DNA from: UBA2210 sp036825195
GTDB taxonomy: Bacteria; Desulfobacterota; Syntrophia; Syntrophales; UBA2210
Direction of reading: 5' to 3'
Length of the DNA stretch: 64,000 nucleotides
Assembly: GCA_036825195.1 (NCBI GenBank)
Contig: DAISYQ010000006.1
Location: 57,838-121,837, forward strand
The first letter of the stretch is position 1, and the number at the start of each line of letters is the position of its first letter. Below, in pieces: positions 52,456-61,396 of the stretch. Under the pieces are notes generated by a model. The model searched no databases and had not been told where the DNA came from. It saw only the letters and a list, made by a program, of their open reading frames with translations. Made by a program: the position numbers and the translations under genes.

Positions 52456-53748
52456 ATGTCGAAAAAATCAATGCGTTGTAAGATCTTTGGCCTGTCAATG
52501 GTGGCTATGCTCGCTGTCTCAGCATCCTGCGTGGAGACAGACACCGTCGCTCGGAATCCGTCAGACATGTCATATGATCAGACCAAGATGATTGCTGCTG
52601 ATGCGCTGTCATGCTGGTGGAAATCGGACAAGAGTTCTATACGCATTGGCGAGGAGTTTACGGTTACGCTGACCTGCCAGTCAATCGAGACAGACCGGGA
52701 GAAGACCGTTATCCAAGATTCGCTCCTCGATCCGGGCGCAATCACACTTTCTCCTTACCAGGTAAAGAGCGGAAAGCGCTACAAGGGTCTCAGCCGGATT
52801 CTCCCCGGATCGGACGGGCCTGTTACGTTTCACATCGTACAGTACACGTATACCGTCAGGCTCATGGGTGAGGAGTTCTTCGGAAAGGATGTACCGTTGC
52901 CCCCGCTCGAAATCCGTTATCACCTCGATCTCGTGGCGAATAACGACGTTGTAACCCCAGGTAAGGAACAAACATATATACTCCCGCCACTGCCGATGAG
53001 AATCCAGTCACTCGTGCCGATAGCCACCGACGATATTAGGGATGCCGGGGAGGGGACGTTCAGCGCCATCGAAGACCACCGGAAATACGCGATCGTCGCA
53101 TTCATTGCAGCAGGAGCATTCCTGTTTCTGCCGCTGGCGGTCATACTTCCCATTCTAGTACGGGCAGCCCGGAGCAGGCGGGAAAGCGTCTCCAATAGTA
53201 CCGTCTTCCGTGAAAAGGATTTACTGAGACATCTGGCGGGGCTGCTCGATCGAATTGAAAAAGACTGCCGCACCGCATCGTGGAATAATGCATCCGTTGA
53301 GACGACACTGTCTGTGTTTCGTGTGATCAGCGCCCTAGCCGTCGCGCGACGGGTTGCCCAAGTTTCGGTGGGAATTGAAACCCGTGCACATGAAGGGCAA
53401 CTGGAATTTTGCAAGGGATTATGGCCCCGGACGAAGGTTCTTGTATCAGCAAGTATCACCCCTGAAGTGATGGCCTCTGAACTGACCGGCGAACACTGGC
53501 AGGAAGTGGGCACGGCCCGGAGGAAAGCATTGCTCAAAGAGGCTCAAGAGGCATTTACCGTATTCAATGATGCCCGCTATGCGACGATAGAAAATGCCAC
53601 AGATCGAGAGGCGCTCGACGAAGCACTGAAGACGTGCTTGCGGCTGCTTCGAGAATTGCAACTTGATCACTACCACCCTATCAACCGGATGGCTCGTGAG
53701 ATTGCTCGATATTGCACACGGTGGAGGGACCAATGGAAACGATCCTGA
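52456..53748 (+). CDS. BatD-like exported protein with one membrane helix
   Basis: 430 residues from the ATG at 52456 (GGGGGTCGG upstream); the frame opens at 52402 but the added residues are not signal-like. Signal peptide with a lipobox-like VSASC near residue 28. The periplasmic part (about 30-200) has the BatD-type beta pattern SSIRIGEEFTVTLTCQS. A membrane helix (YAIVAFIAAGAFLFLPLAVILPILV) is followed by a cytoplasmic helical tail of about 200 residues. The similarity to BatD is weak and inferred from position. It overlaps the next gene by 16 bp. Confidence 0.65.
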   Translation: MSKKSMRCKIFGLSMVAMLAVSASCVETDTVARNPSDMSYDQTKMIAADALSCWWKSDKSSIRIGEEFTVTLTCQSIETDREKTVIQDSLLDPGAITLSPYQVKSGKRYKGLSRILPGSDGPVTFHIVQYTYTVRLMGEEFFGKDVPLPPLEIRYHLDLVANNDVVTPGKEQTYILPPLPMRIQSLVPIATDDIRDAGEGTFSAIEDHRKYAIVAFIAAGAFLFLPLAVILPILVRAARSRRESVSNSTVFREKDLLRHLAGLLDRIEKDCRTASWNNASVETTLSVFRVISALAVARRVAQVSVGIETRAHEGQLEFCKGLWPRTKVLVSASITPEVMASELTGEHWQEVGTARRKALLKEAQEAFTVFNDARYATIENATDREALDEALKTCLRLLRELQLDHYHPINRMAREIARYCTRWRDQWKRS

Positions 53749-54851
53749 TCTTCATCCGCCTTTGCAAACGTCTGCTCATTGATGGCTGGAAGCTCGATTG
53801 GATGCAGCTCCGTTTATCACGCAGCGGTGAGGCACTTGTGACAATGTTCTCTCTTGCGGTGTTGGCCCTCATAGCTTTCTTCATCAGAAGGCGGAGCAGA
53901 AATGTCCCCGGGAGGACAGGCATCGTCCTTCCAACGGTCACCTTATCCTTACACTCCAGCCAGAGGCCGGGAATGCGATGCCTGCCTGTGGTACTCGTAC
54001 TAGCCGGCATTTTATTTTTCTTTGTAGCCCTCGCCGATCCTTACACCACCTTCATCGAGCAGGAGGTGACGAATGTAGGTCGGCGTATCCTCATTCTGCT
54101 CGATGCATCCGGAAGCATGGGCGGCGGGACATACGGAAACCGATTCGAAAAGACTCAGAAACTCAAGACTAGGTCAGAGGAACCATTCTATACAGCGGCT
54201 GCGGCAGCCGAGTACTTTGTCCGTGCACGGATGAAAGGCGGGTACCAGGACCTTATCGGACTCATCGAATTCGGGGACGAGTCGTACGTTGTCAGCCCCT
54301 TTAACAGTGACTACGAGAACGTTCTCACCAGCATCCGCCTCCTCTCTGAACCGGAGGAGTATGAGCGCTTCGAAAATTCCGGGACTAAGATCGTAAAGGC
54401 CATCAATCAGGGAGTTGATCTCTTTAAAACCTTTGCATTTCTGGAGTCTTATGGAAACATCATGGTGCTCATTTCAGATGGAGAAGATTATCAGGTCGAG
54501 TATGAAGGAAAAAGCCTCGATGATATTCTGGCGGAGAGCGGCAGCAACAACATACCCATTTTCTTCATCCGCACGGTGAGTGGTAGACAGCTGGGAGATC
54601 CATCCACCAATGACGAACTCTGGGGTGCTGCTGTTAAAAAGACCGGAGGAAAGCTCTATGCCGGTGCCAATGAGAGTACCGTTATCGAGGCCTGTGATGA
54701 GATCAACAAGATTGCGACAGGCAGGATTCAGTACACTCGCTATAGCCTGCATACCCCACAGTTCCCGTTCTTCGCGCTTATGGCAACGCTTATTTGGAGT
54801 TTGGCGCTTGCGCTGTGGCTCGTGTTTCGATTCTTTCGGAAGTTTCCCTAA
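53733..54851 (+). CDS. VWA-domain membrane protein (BatA/BatB-like)
   Basis: 372 residues from the ATG at 53733, with GGAGGG upstream; the frame is open from 53712. Two N-terminal membrane segments (about 40-55 and 87-107), a VWA domain with MIDAS ILILLDASGSMGGGTYGNRF, and a C-terminal helix (PFFALMATLIWSLALALWLVF). Metal-dependent adhesion-type domains of this operon type are thought to be assembled by MoxR. The start lies inside the preceding gene. Confidence 0.87.
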   Translation: METILIFIRLCKRLLIDGWKLDWMQLRLSRSGEALVTMFSLAVLALIAFFIRRRSRNVPGRTGIVLPTVTLSLHSSQRPGMRCLPVVLVLAGILFFFVALADPYTTFIEQEVTNVGRRILILLDASGSMGGGTYGNRFEKTQKLKTRSEEPFYTAAAAAEYFVRARMKGGYQDLIGLIEFGDESYVVSPFNSDYENVLTSIRLLSEPEEYERFENSGTKIVKAINQGVDLFKTFAFLESYGNIMVLISDGEDYQVEYEGKSLDDILAESGSNNIPIFFIRTVSGRQLGDPSTNDELWGAAVKKTGGKLYAGANESTVIEACDEINKIATGRIQYTRYSLHTPQFPFFALMATLIWSLALALWLVFRFFRKFP

Positions 54852-54869
54852 AGAAAGGAGTGAGGTCTC

Positions 54870-55583
54870 ATGAAGGGAATATTAGGAACCGTGATGGCAA
54901 TAGCGTTGTCATTCATGCTGGCATGCGGTGCTCTGGGTATCGGTTTCTATCATCTTGAAATCGCACGGGCTGAAGAAGCACTTATGACATTTGACACCGC
55001 TCTGGCGGACCGTATCTATGCGCGCCTTGAGAAGATGGTGGATATGGGGAAGAACATTCCTTGGATCTTCGAAAGGGTCCGCTCTGATTTGCAGGTGTGC
55101 AGAAACCGTGTCTCCTACTGGCGACGAGACTATACGGCAATCCTTGAGAAAACGGCTTCGATAGAGAAAAATAAGAAAATAATCAACCCTTCTCTGTACT
55201 TCATACGGGCTAACGCACGCTATCGGTCCATCACCGGAGAGGAAAGTCGCGAGAAGGTTATCAGGGATCTCGATCAGAGCATCCGTGATTACGCCGGGAC
55301 GATCGATGCCGATCCGATGTTCGAGGACGCCGCCTTTAACTATGAATTTCTGGTGATGTTGCGTAACAACGTGGTGACCGATGGACAACCGATTCCGCTC
55401 ATGCATCAGAGTACTCAGATGTTGCAGGATCAGATGAAGAGTGTTCATGGCGGCCAGGGCGCCGAGCCTGGCTTCAAGATACCGCAACAGATAAAGATCT
55501 TGGTTCCCATGGAAGACGGAGAAGACCCCCAAAAGCGGGGTCCGGAGCCCGGCAAGGGTTCGGCTACGAAAAGACGCGGTTAA
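54870..55583 (+). CDS. Membrane-anchored helical protein of the MoxR operon, function unknown
   Basis: 237 residues, AAAGGAG upstream. One N-terminal helix (LGTVMAIALSFMLACGALGIGFY) anchors a mostly helical periplasmic part with a TPR-like look (EEALMTFDTALADRIYARLEKM, LYFIRANARYRSI). The end is Pro/Gly-rich and basic (DGEDPQKRGPEPGKGSATKRRG). The place between two VWA genes corresponds to BatC/E-type TPR genes in other operons, but I cannot confirm the homology. Confidence 0.7.
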   Translation: MKGILGTVMAIALSFMLACGALGIGFYHLEIARAEEALMTFDTALADRIYARLEKMVDMGKNIPWIFERVRSDLQVCRNRVSYWRRDYTAILEKTASIEKNKKIINPSLYFIRANARYRSITGEESREKVIRDLDQSIRDYAGTIDADPMFEDAAFNYEFLVMLRNNVVTDGQPIPLMHQSTQMLQDQMKSVHGGQGAEPGFKIPQQIKILVPMEDGEDPQKRGPEPGKGSATKRRG

Positions 55584-55595
55584 GGGGCGAATATC

Positions 55596-56663
55596 GTGAC
55601 TGACGAGACATTTCGCTTTGCCCAACCCTTTATCCTCTGTTTCTTAACGGTTCCGGGGGTGTTGGCGCTTGTCTGGATCCAGCGTATTGCTCAACGCCGG
55701 CATGATATCCATCTGCTCCAATCGTCCAGGATCACACCCTTTCCCGAGCGATTCCGTTTCGCAGGTCCCCTTGCCTTTTGGGGATTTCTGATCCTGGCGG
55801 TCGCGTCGACGGTAGTTGCAGTGGCACGGCCTCAAACGTTGATGATGTCCGATGATGACCCGGTGGACCTCATCATTCTCCAAGACGGGTCCGCATCCAT
55901 TCGTGTTACTGATGTCCAGCCGGACAGGTGGCAGCGGTCAATGAAGTTCCTCCGAACACTTGTGGAAACGCTTCCCTGGAAAGATGACCGCATGGGTCTT
56001 GCGGTGTTTGCGAACCATGCATTGCCCCAAGTCCGTCTCGTACGTGACCCGAACACAGTTATCTTTTTTATCGAACATTTGAGAAGAGAATCGCCGTTTG
56101 CACTCGAAGATAATACGAGCTGGGATACGAATGCTTACGAAGGATTCCGGTGGGGTCTGAAACTCATCGGGAAGGATGAGGAGTACCACGGTAAGAATCC
56201 GAACCCGAAAGCGCTTATCCTCCTTTCGGATGGCGACCAATTCAGCGGCGAAACTCTTCCTGCCATTGCCGACGCCCGGAAGCTGCGCATTCCCATCCAT
56301 GTTATCGGCGTTGGAACCCCGTCGGGAGGCCCCATTCCACAGCCGAAAGCGCGAGAACAAAGAGAAGATGACGAACAGTGGTGGTACTACGAAAAGTTGG
56401 AAAAAAAGCGGGCGGGTATTCCGACAGCGCTCATTCACTCTCGAATAGACCGGGATTCACTCCGGCGTATTGCTGCTCTGAGTGGAGGCAGGTACTTCGA
56501 GCTGAATACGGAACCGGATACGGTTATCGCGTCTGACATCATCAACGATGTGCGAAAACGGGGTCAGTCCTCGAGTGTGCCAAAGGCTTTTATCGACATC
56601 TACTGGTGGTTCTTGCTGGCGGCCGCACTATTCTTCGGCTTCGGGGTCATCCTGCGGTGTTAA
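55596..56663 (+). CDS. Second VWA-domain membrane protein (BatA-like)
   Basis: 355 residues. N-terminal helices (FILCFLTVPGVLALVWI, then GPLAFWGFLILAVASTVVAVA), a VWA domain with MIDAS LIILQDGSASIRVTD and a second loop LILLSDGDQFSGE, and a final helix (IYWWFLLAAALFFGFGVIL). It closes the moxR operon. The two VWA proteins are a usual pair in BatA/BatB-type operons implicated in envelope stress and motility in other bacteria. Confidence 0.88.
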   Translation: MTDETFRFAQPFILCFLTVPGVLALVWIQRIAQRRHDIHLLQSSRITPFPERFRFAGPLAFWGFLILAVASTVVAVARPQTLMMSDDDPVDLIILQDGSASIRVTDVQPDRWQRSMKFLRTLVETLPWKDDRMGLAVFANHALPQVRLVRDPNTVIFFIEHLRRESPFALEDNTSWDTNAYEGFRWGLKLIGKDEEYHGKNPNPKALILLSDGDQFSGETLPAIADARKLRIPIHVIGVGTPSGGPIPQPKAREQREDDEQWWYYEKLEKKRAGIPTALIHSRIDRDSLRRIAALSGGRYFELNTEPDTVIASDIINDVRKRGQSSSVPKAFIDIYWWFLLAAALFFGFGVILRC

Positions 56664-56777
56664 TAGACAATGCCATTCTTCACTGCTTGACATGTCCCAT
56701 TTATTTTCTTATGGTTAGGTCCTTAGTCATTATTGGTGCTTGATTTCTATGACAGGTCACCGTTACCGGGAGTGAAT

Positions 56778-57626
56778 ATGTCTTTCGACACCCTTATTCA
56801 GGGTTATTCAAAACCGATTGATACGATACCCGTTTCTCTCTCGCCAGGGGGGAGACTTGAACATGCCGTAAAGGCGATCCTTTTCGATGTGTACGGTACG
56901 CTCTTTATCAGCGAAGCGGGCGACATAGGCGTGGCGAAAAGATGGGCCGAAAATAATATTATCCGGATAGCCGGTTTACTTGACAAGTATGCCATACCTA
57001 TTCTCCCCACTGTTGTACTCGAAGAGTTTTTTGCGGAAGTCGAAAAAAGCAAAGAAAGGAAGGCAGAGCAGGGGTTACTCTATCCTGAGGTCAGGATTGA
57101 AGAGATATGGAGGCGGGTGCTCGGTATTGAGGATATGAACATAGTGAAGCGCTTCGCCGTCGAGTATGAACTCGTTGTCAATCCCGTGTATCCCATGCCC
57201 CATCTGAAGGAAATGTTACTCGGGTTCAGGGAGAAACATATCCCTATGGGCGTGATCTCAAATGCCCAGTTCTATACGCCCTGTCTGTTTACTGCCTTGC
57301 TGGGCAGCGATCTTGCTGGACTCGGGTTTGTGGAAGAACTGCTGTTATTTTCATATGTTCTGGGTTATGGAAAACCGTCCCTCACCCTCTTTGAAGAGGC
57401 TGCGGACAGGATTGAGAGGATGGGAATAGAGAGAAAAGAGGTGCTTTACGTTGGGAATGATATGCTTAAAGACATATTTCCAGCCGCGACGATCGGATTC
57501 CAAACAGCCCTCTTTGCCGGTGATGGCAGGTCGCTGAACCTGAGAGAGGATGATGGAAGATGCAACGACCTGTCGCCTGATATCGTGGTAACCGATCTTA
57601 TCCAGGTCCTGGAGTATATCGAATAA
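56778..57626 (+). CDS. HAD-family hydrolase
   Basis: 282 residues from the ATG at 56778, with GGGAG upstream; a TTG at 56733 would extend it by 15 residues. HAD motif I is ILFDVYGTLF (D37, with V at the acid-base position instead of the second Asp), motif II GVISNAQ, motif III near GYGKPSLTLF (Lys) and motif IV YVGNDMLKD. The first 30 residues are extra. The missing second Asp of motif I makes phosphatase activity uncertain; the substrate is unknown. It is probably transcribed separately from the VWA operon, across a 114-bp gap. Confidence 0.82.
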   Translation: MSFDTLIQGYSKPIDTIPVSLSPGGRLEHAVKAILFDVYGTLFISEAGDIGVAKRWAENNIIRIAGLLDKYAIPILPTVVLEEFFAEVEKSKERKAEQGLLYPEVRIEEIWRRVLGIEDMNIVKRFAVEYELVVNPVYPMPHLKEMLLGFREKHIPMGVISNAQFYTPCLFTALLGSDLAGLGFVEELLLFSYVLGYGKPSLTLFEEAADRIERMGIERKEVLYVGNDMLKDIFPAATIGFQTALFAGDGRSLNLREDDGRCNDLSPDIVVTDLIQVLEYIE

Positions 57627-57759
57627 TTGGACTCTATCCCGTAGGCATATTTGAAGATTTACTAAAGTTGTCCAATATAGTATATACAATATGTCATTCA
57701 AAAATGGATTTTTCATACCAATAGCTGCAAGATACTAATTGCGTAGAGGGGGAGTAGTG

Positions 57760-58623
57760 GTGAAAGACAGGTGGTTTGCTGCTGTAATTGCCGTGGTGTT
57801 CCTGATCCTTGCATTGGTGATCTTTTTAAACAGAGACAGTATCTTTTCCGATGAGAAGACAGCGATGACAAGAGAAGGGTCCGAAGTCGTCTCATCCGAT
57901 TCAGAAAACGAGGCCCGGTATGATAACGGACAGATCCGCAAGAAAATAGTATCTCCCGATCAAATAAACAAGGAATCGATGCTGTCCGAGATCGGCATCG
58001 ACAGCGATCAATTGCAGGAACGGGTAAGACAGTTTTTTGATTACCTCGATAGACAGGAGTATATACAGGCCTACAACCTGGAGGCAGGATCATACCAACA
58101 CTTCCTGGAGATTGCTGCCAAACTGCTGTCCCATCCACCCGTGGTGTCGGGTGAAATGAAAACCCTCTATATACTGGGGTGTAATATTGCTCATTTTTAC
58201 AGGGTTATGGGGAAGAAGGATATCGTGCTGACAAAGGACATTCTTTCCAATGAGAGGGAACTGATCGAGCCCGTCATGGCAATGCTTTACGAATGGGGCT
58301 TGGGGGAAATAGAGGTTACCGGGGGAGAGATTCATGCCTCCGTGGGTGATGTCTATGAGTATGCCGCTTTTTTCCTGAACACCGTGGGGGGTACTTCCTA
58401 TCTGGCGAGGAGGCAATCCGGAACAAGGATGCTCCTGACGTACTACTCGATCCTCACGATAGACAGGGCGAACAGGGAACGCCTGAATCACTACGGGGTG
58501 GATATCGTACCCCATGTGGACCTTCTGATTGAGGATATCAGAAAATACAGCGGTCTGGACAATAAAGATACGTACCTCGAGCGATTGAACGCTATACGGA
58601 AAAGTGCCGCAAATCGAATGTAG
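57760..58623 (+). CDS. Single-pass membrane-anchored protein, function unknown
   Basis: 287 residues from the GTG at 57760, with GGGGGAG five nt upstream; a GTG at 57757 and a TTG at 57739 are alternatives. Residues about 3-24 form a membrane helix (RWFAAVIAVVFLILALVIFL). The rest is a soluble, mainly helical domain, presumably periplasmic (DQLQERVRQFFDYLDRQEY, LYILGCNIAHFYRVMGKKDIV, YSILTIDRANRERLNHYGV). No motif or family is recognised. It precedes a convergent GpsA-like gene, 34 bp away. Confidence 0.7.
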   Translation: MKDRWFAAVIAVVFLILALVIFLNRDSIFSDEKTAMTREGSEVVSSDSENEARYDNGQIRKKIVSPDQINKESMLSEIGIDSDQLQERVRQFFDYLDRQEYIQAYNLEAGSYQHFLEIAAKLLSHPPVVSGEMKTLYILGCNIAHFYRVMGKKDIVLTKDILSNERELIEPVMAMLYEWGLGEIEVTGGEIHASVGDVYEYAAFFLNTVGGTSYLARRQSGTRMLLTYYSILTIDRANRERLNHYGVDIVPHVDLLIEDIRKYSGLDNKDTYLERLNAIRKSAANRM

Positions 58624-58657
58624 CACCTGTAAGCTACCATCCAGGATTCGCCATCTC

Positions 58658-59842
58658 CTAAGACAGTATGCCTTTGTGCCTTCTGTACCAGACATTGGGG
58701 AACATTCGGTAGAGCAGTTTTGAGATGGAGCCTATGTATTCTTTCTCCCTTTTGTCAAACTGGCAGGCCTGGATGACATGCTCCCGTATCTCATCTTTGT
58801 TCGTTTCTTCATGAAATATCTGGTGGGCGCAGTGGAAGAGGGGACTGTACATATTCTTCTTTTCCAGATACCTGCGCACGTTCTTTATCGTGTTGGGTCC
58901 TTCAGGAGTCCCGTCTATTTTTTCCCGCGTTTGGATATCTGTTTCAATGGGATTGCCGTTAAATAACTGATAAAAATATTTGCCATATCGATAGTTTTTA
59001 CTGGCATCCGATGAGATTGTGACATACAGATCACCGACGCCGGCCTGACTGTGGAATGCCTGGAAACTTCCCCCCAGTAACTTTGTCAGGGACCGTATCT
59101 CAACACCGGACCGTGCGAAGATCGTTCCAGGGAGGGAACTTCCCAGATCCAGACAGTCGGTGACCCCCTTCAGGTTTGCAACGATGTTTTTCAGGGCCCC
59201 ACACGCTTCGATGCCGACAGTGTCAAAATTGTAATAGGCAGTCAACTCCCTGCGATTCAGTCTGAGGAAGCTGAGGTTAAAGGCTTTCACCATATGTTTA
59301 TTTCCCGTTACCGTTACACACACCGGCCTTCCGGTTGCGATGTCCATCTCGAAAAATGGGCCACCGATACAGATGATTGTAAATTTATGTTTAAGGTCGA
59401 AGAGATGGTTGTTGATAGCCTGTGACGGGGTTATGAGTTCGCTGGTCTTTTCGTCGGATGACAGGCCCTTTATGGGAGATACGATACATGTCCGGCCCGA
59501 TTTTCGTGCTATGAGGGGTTTAATATGGCTCAGCAGTTCCCTGAGCCTGTTCATGGTTATTGCAAAGACGATATAATCATTTTCGAGGACAACCTTCTCC
59601 AGATCATTGGTAGCCGTGACGTTCACCAGGCCGGGAACGCGTTCGATGCCCCCAAGCATTTTTGCGAGATCACCCGTCAGATGCCTGGGGTTTCGATGGG
59701 TTTGATTGATTTCTCTGCATATCTCGGCGTCGTGATAGTACAGGGTTACGTCTTTCCCGTCGCGTCCGAATTTATAGGCGAGAGCAGTTCCAAGTCTTCC
59801 TGGTCCGATGATTGCCACTCTGGATGAGTCCATATCGTTCAT
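58658..59842 (-). CDS. gpsA: GpsA-like NAD(P)-dependent glycerol-3-phosphate dehydrogenase
   Basis: 394 residues. N-terminal Rossmann motif AIIGPGRLGTALA, then NDYIVFAITMNRLRELL, the GxKxxxAxxxG-type dehydrogenase core EACGALKNIVANLKGV with the catalytic Lys, and GVGDLYVTISS. The usual GpsA has about 330 residues; here about 50 extra follow at the C-terminus (REHVIQACQFDKREKEYIGS and on). It would supply sn-glycerol-3-phosphate for phospholipids. A housekeeping gpsA may exist elsewhere, so this may be a specialised paralogue. Confidence 0.85.
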   Translation of the reverse strand: MNDMDSSRVAIIGPGRLGTALAYKFGRDGKDVTLYYHDAEICREINQTHRNPRHLTGDLAKMLGGIERVPGLVNVTATNDLEKVVLENDYIVFAITMNRLRELLSHIKPLIARKSGRTCIVSPIKGLSSDEKTSELITPSQAINNHLFDLKHKFTIICIGGPFFEMDIATGRPVCVTVTGNKHMVKAFNLSFLRLNRRELTAYYNFDTVGIEACGALKNIVANLKGVTDCLDLGSSLPGTIFARSGVEIRSLTKLLGGSFQAFHSQAGVGDLYVTISSDASKNYRYGKYFYQLFNGNPIETDIQTREKIDGTPEGPNTIKNVRRYLEKKNMYSPLFHCAHQIFHEETNKDEIREHVIQACQFDKREKEYIGSISKLLYRMFPNVWYRRHKGILS

Positions 59843-60156
59843 ATAGTATAAACCTTATTGTTTTTCTCTCATGATGTATGGCAGGTGCCCGAGAAGACCC
59901 CGGGTACCCTTTTATCTCCCCAGCGTAGTAGGATAATAGCCTTTTGTCAACAGTCAAAACCGATTGTTGTCTTTGAAAAACGTTGTGCATATTGCGTTGA
60001 TTCTTCTCTCTATGAATGTGGCGTTATGGCACCAAAACGGGGTGTGTCGGTGGCATCTGAATGTTATGAAAATATTTGCTGTTACCAGAAAAATACCATA
60101 TACTGCGCGGTCTGACGTGCTTTGGAACGGCGTAAACAAAAACAAACATTCAAGAG
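59843..60156. other. 314-bp divergent gap between the GpsA-like gene and the RND adaptor
   Basis: No gene is supported. A hairpin-forming stretch (about 59883-59908, GGTGCCCG paired with CGGGTACC) is followed by TTTTA. The promoter at 60076-60104 faces the adaptor gene. Confidence 0.5.
60076..60104 (+). promoter_or_regulatory. Candidate sigma-70 promoter of the RND operon
   Basis: TTGCTG (60076-60081) and TATACT (60099-60104) are separated by exactly 17 nt, about 50 bp before the adaptor start at 60157. Confidence 0.6.
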
Positions 60157-61338
60157 ATGTCGACGATGAAAAAACGACTTGTCGGTTCCGTAATCTTAAT
60201 AGGGTTGATCCTTGTTGGCTGGCAGATATATCAAAAGGCGGGTCTTTTTACAAAAGAGACTGTCCGCCCGATAAAACCGCCCGTCGCCGTAGAGGCACAA
60301 CCCATTGTAACCACTACTATTCGGGAAGTTGAAGTCTTTTCCGGCACCCTTTTACCCGAGTCACTCTTTAATGTGGCGCCCAAGATCTCCGGACGACTGG
60401 AAAAGCTCCTGGTCAACATTGGTGACGAGATCAAGCAGGGCCAGCTGATTGCCGTTCTTGACGATGATGAATTTGCTCAGCAGGTGGACCAAGCCAGGGC
60501 TGAACTCGATGTGGCTCGTGCGAATATCGAGGAAAATAGGAGCACCCTCAATCTGAAACGCCGTGAATTTGAGCGTGCCGAATCGCTCAGGGAAAAGAAA
60601 ATCGTCTCCGTCGCGGAACTCGATGCTGCAGAAGCTCAGTATAAAGCGGCCCTCGCCAGGCAAAAGGTGGCCGAGGCACAGGTAGCACAGAAAGAAGCGG
60701 AGTTAAAGACGAACGAAATCCGACTTTCCTATACACGAATCAAAGCGGCATGGAAAAACGGGAGTGAATCACGGGTGGTAGGCGAACGGTTTGTCGACGA
60801 AGGGGTCATGCTGACGGCAAACTCGCCGATTGTTTCCATCATTGATATCAGTTGCCTCAGAGCGGTGATACATGTCATCGAAAAGGATTATCCTCGGGTA
60901 AAGACCGACCAGAGGGCAATTATTACGACCGATGCCTTTCCGGGGCGAACCTTTGAAGGATCGATCGCAAGGATCGCACCTCTTCTCAAGGAAGAGGCAC
61001 GGCAGGCCCGTGTCGAGATCGATATCCCCAATCCCGAACGTCTTCTCAAACCGGGGATGTTCGTGCGCGTTGAGATCGAGTTTGCCCGCCATGATAATGC
61101 CACGGTCGTGCCCATCGACTCAATGATTAAAAATAACGGACAATGGGGGATTTTCATCGCGGAGCCAAAGACGATGCGGGTACAATTCGTCACGGTAACA
61201 CCGGGCATCATCAATGGCAGAATCGCGGAAATAGTCAAACCCCAAATTTCTGGTCTCGTAGTGACCGTGGGGCATCACCTTCTCGAGGACGGTTCACCCA
61301 TTTCCTTGCCTGCGGAACGGAAAAAGACATCATCGTAG
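60157..61338 (+). CDS. RND efflux periplasmic adaptor (membrane fusion protein)
   Basis: 393 residues from the ATG at 60157 (a second ATG at 60166). N-terminal membrane helix/signal anchor (KRLVGSVILIGLILVGWQIY), a lipoyl-like part GRLEKLLVNIGDEIKQGQLIAVLDDDEF, a long coiled-coil hairpin (about 107-190, DQARAELDVARANIEENRSTL and VAEAQVAQKEAELKTNEIRL), and beta-barrel and membrane-proximal domains (KPGMFVRVEIEF). It bridges the inner-membrane RND pump and an outer-membrane channel (not in the window). It is followed 58 bp later by the pump gene. Confidence 0.92.
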   Translation: MSTMKKRLVGSVILIGLILVGWQIYQKAGLFTKETVRPIKPPVAVEAQPIVTTTIREVEVFSGTLLPESLFNVAPKISGRLEKLLVNIGDEIKQGQLIAVLDDDEFAQQVDQARAELDVARANIEENRSTLNLKRREFERAESLREKKIVSVAELDAAEAQYKAALARQKVAEAQVAQKEAELKTNEIRLSYTRIKAAWKNGSESRVVGERFVDEGVMLTANSPIVSIIDISCLRAVIHVIEKDYPRVKTDQRAIITTDAFPGRTFEGSIARIAPLLKEEARQARVEIDIPNPERLLKPGMFVRVEIEFARHDNATVVPIDSMIKNNGQWGIFIAEPKTMRVQFVTVTPGIINGRIAEIVKPQISGLVVTVGHHLLEDGSPISLPAERKKTSS

Positions 61339-61396
61339 GAAACAGACAATCCCATGAAACAAAGAGTTTTTCTGTACGAATACAAGGTATCCTGAC

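Noticed and set aside
59883..59908. Hairpin followed by TTTTA between the GpsA-like and adaptor genes
   Set aside because: It lies upstream of both divergent genes, so a terminator role makes little sense. The stem contains a G-T pair and the T tract is short.
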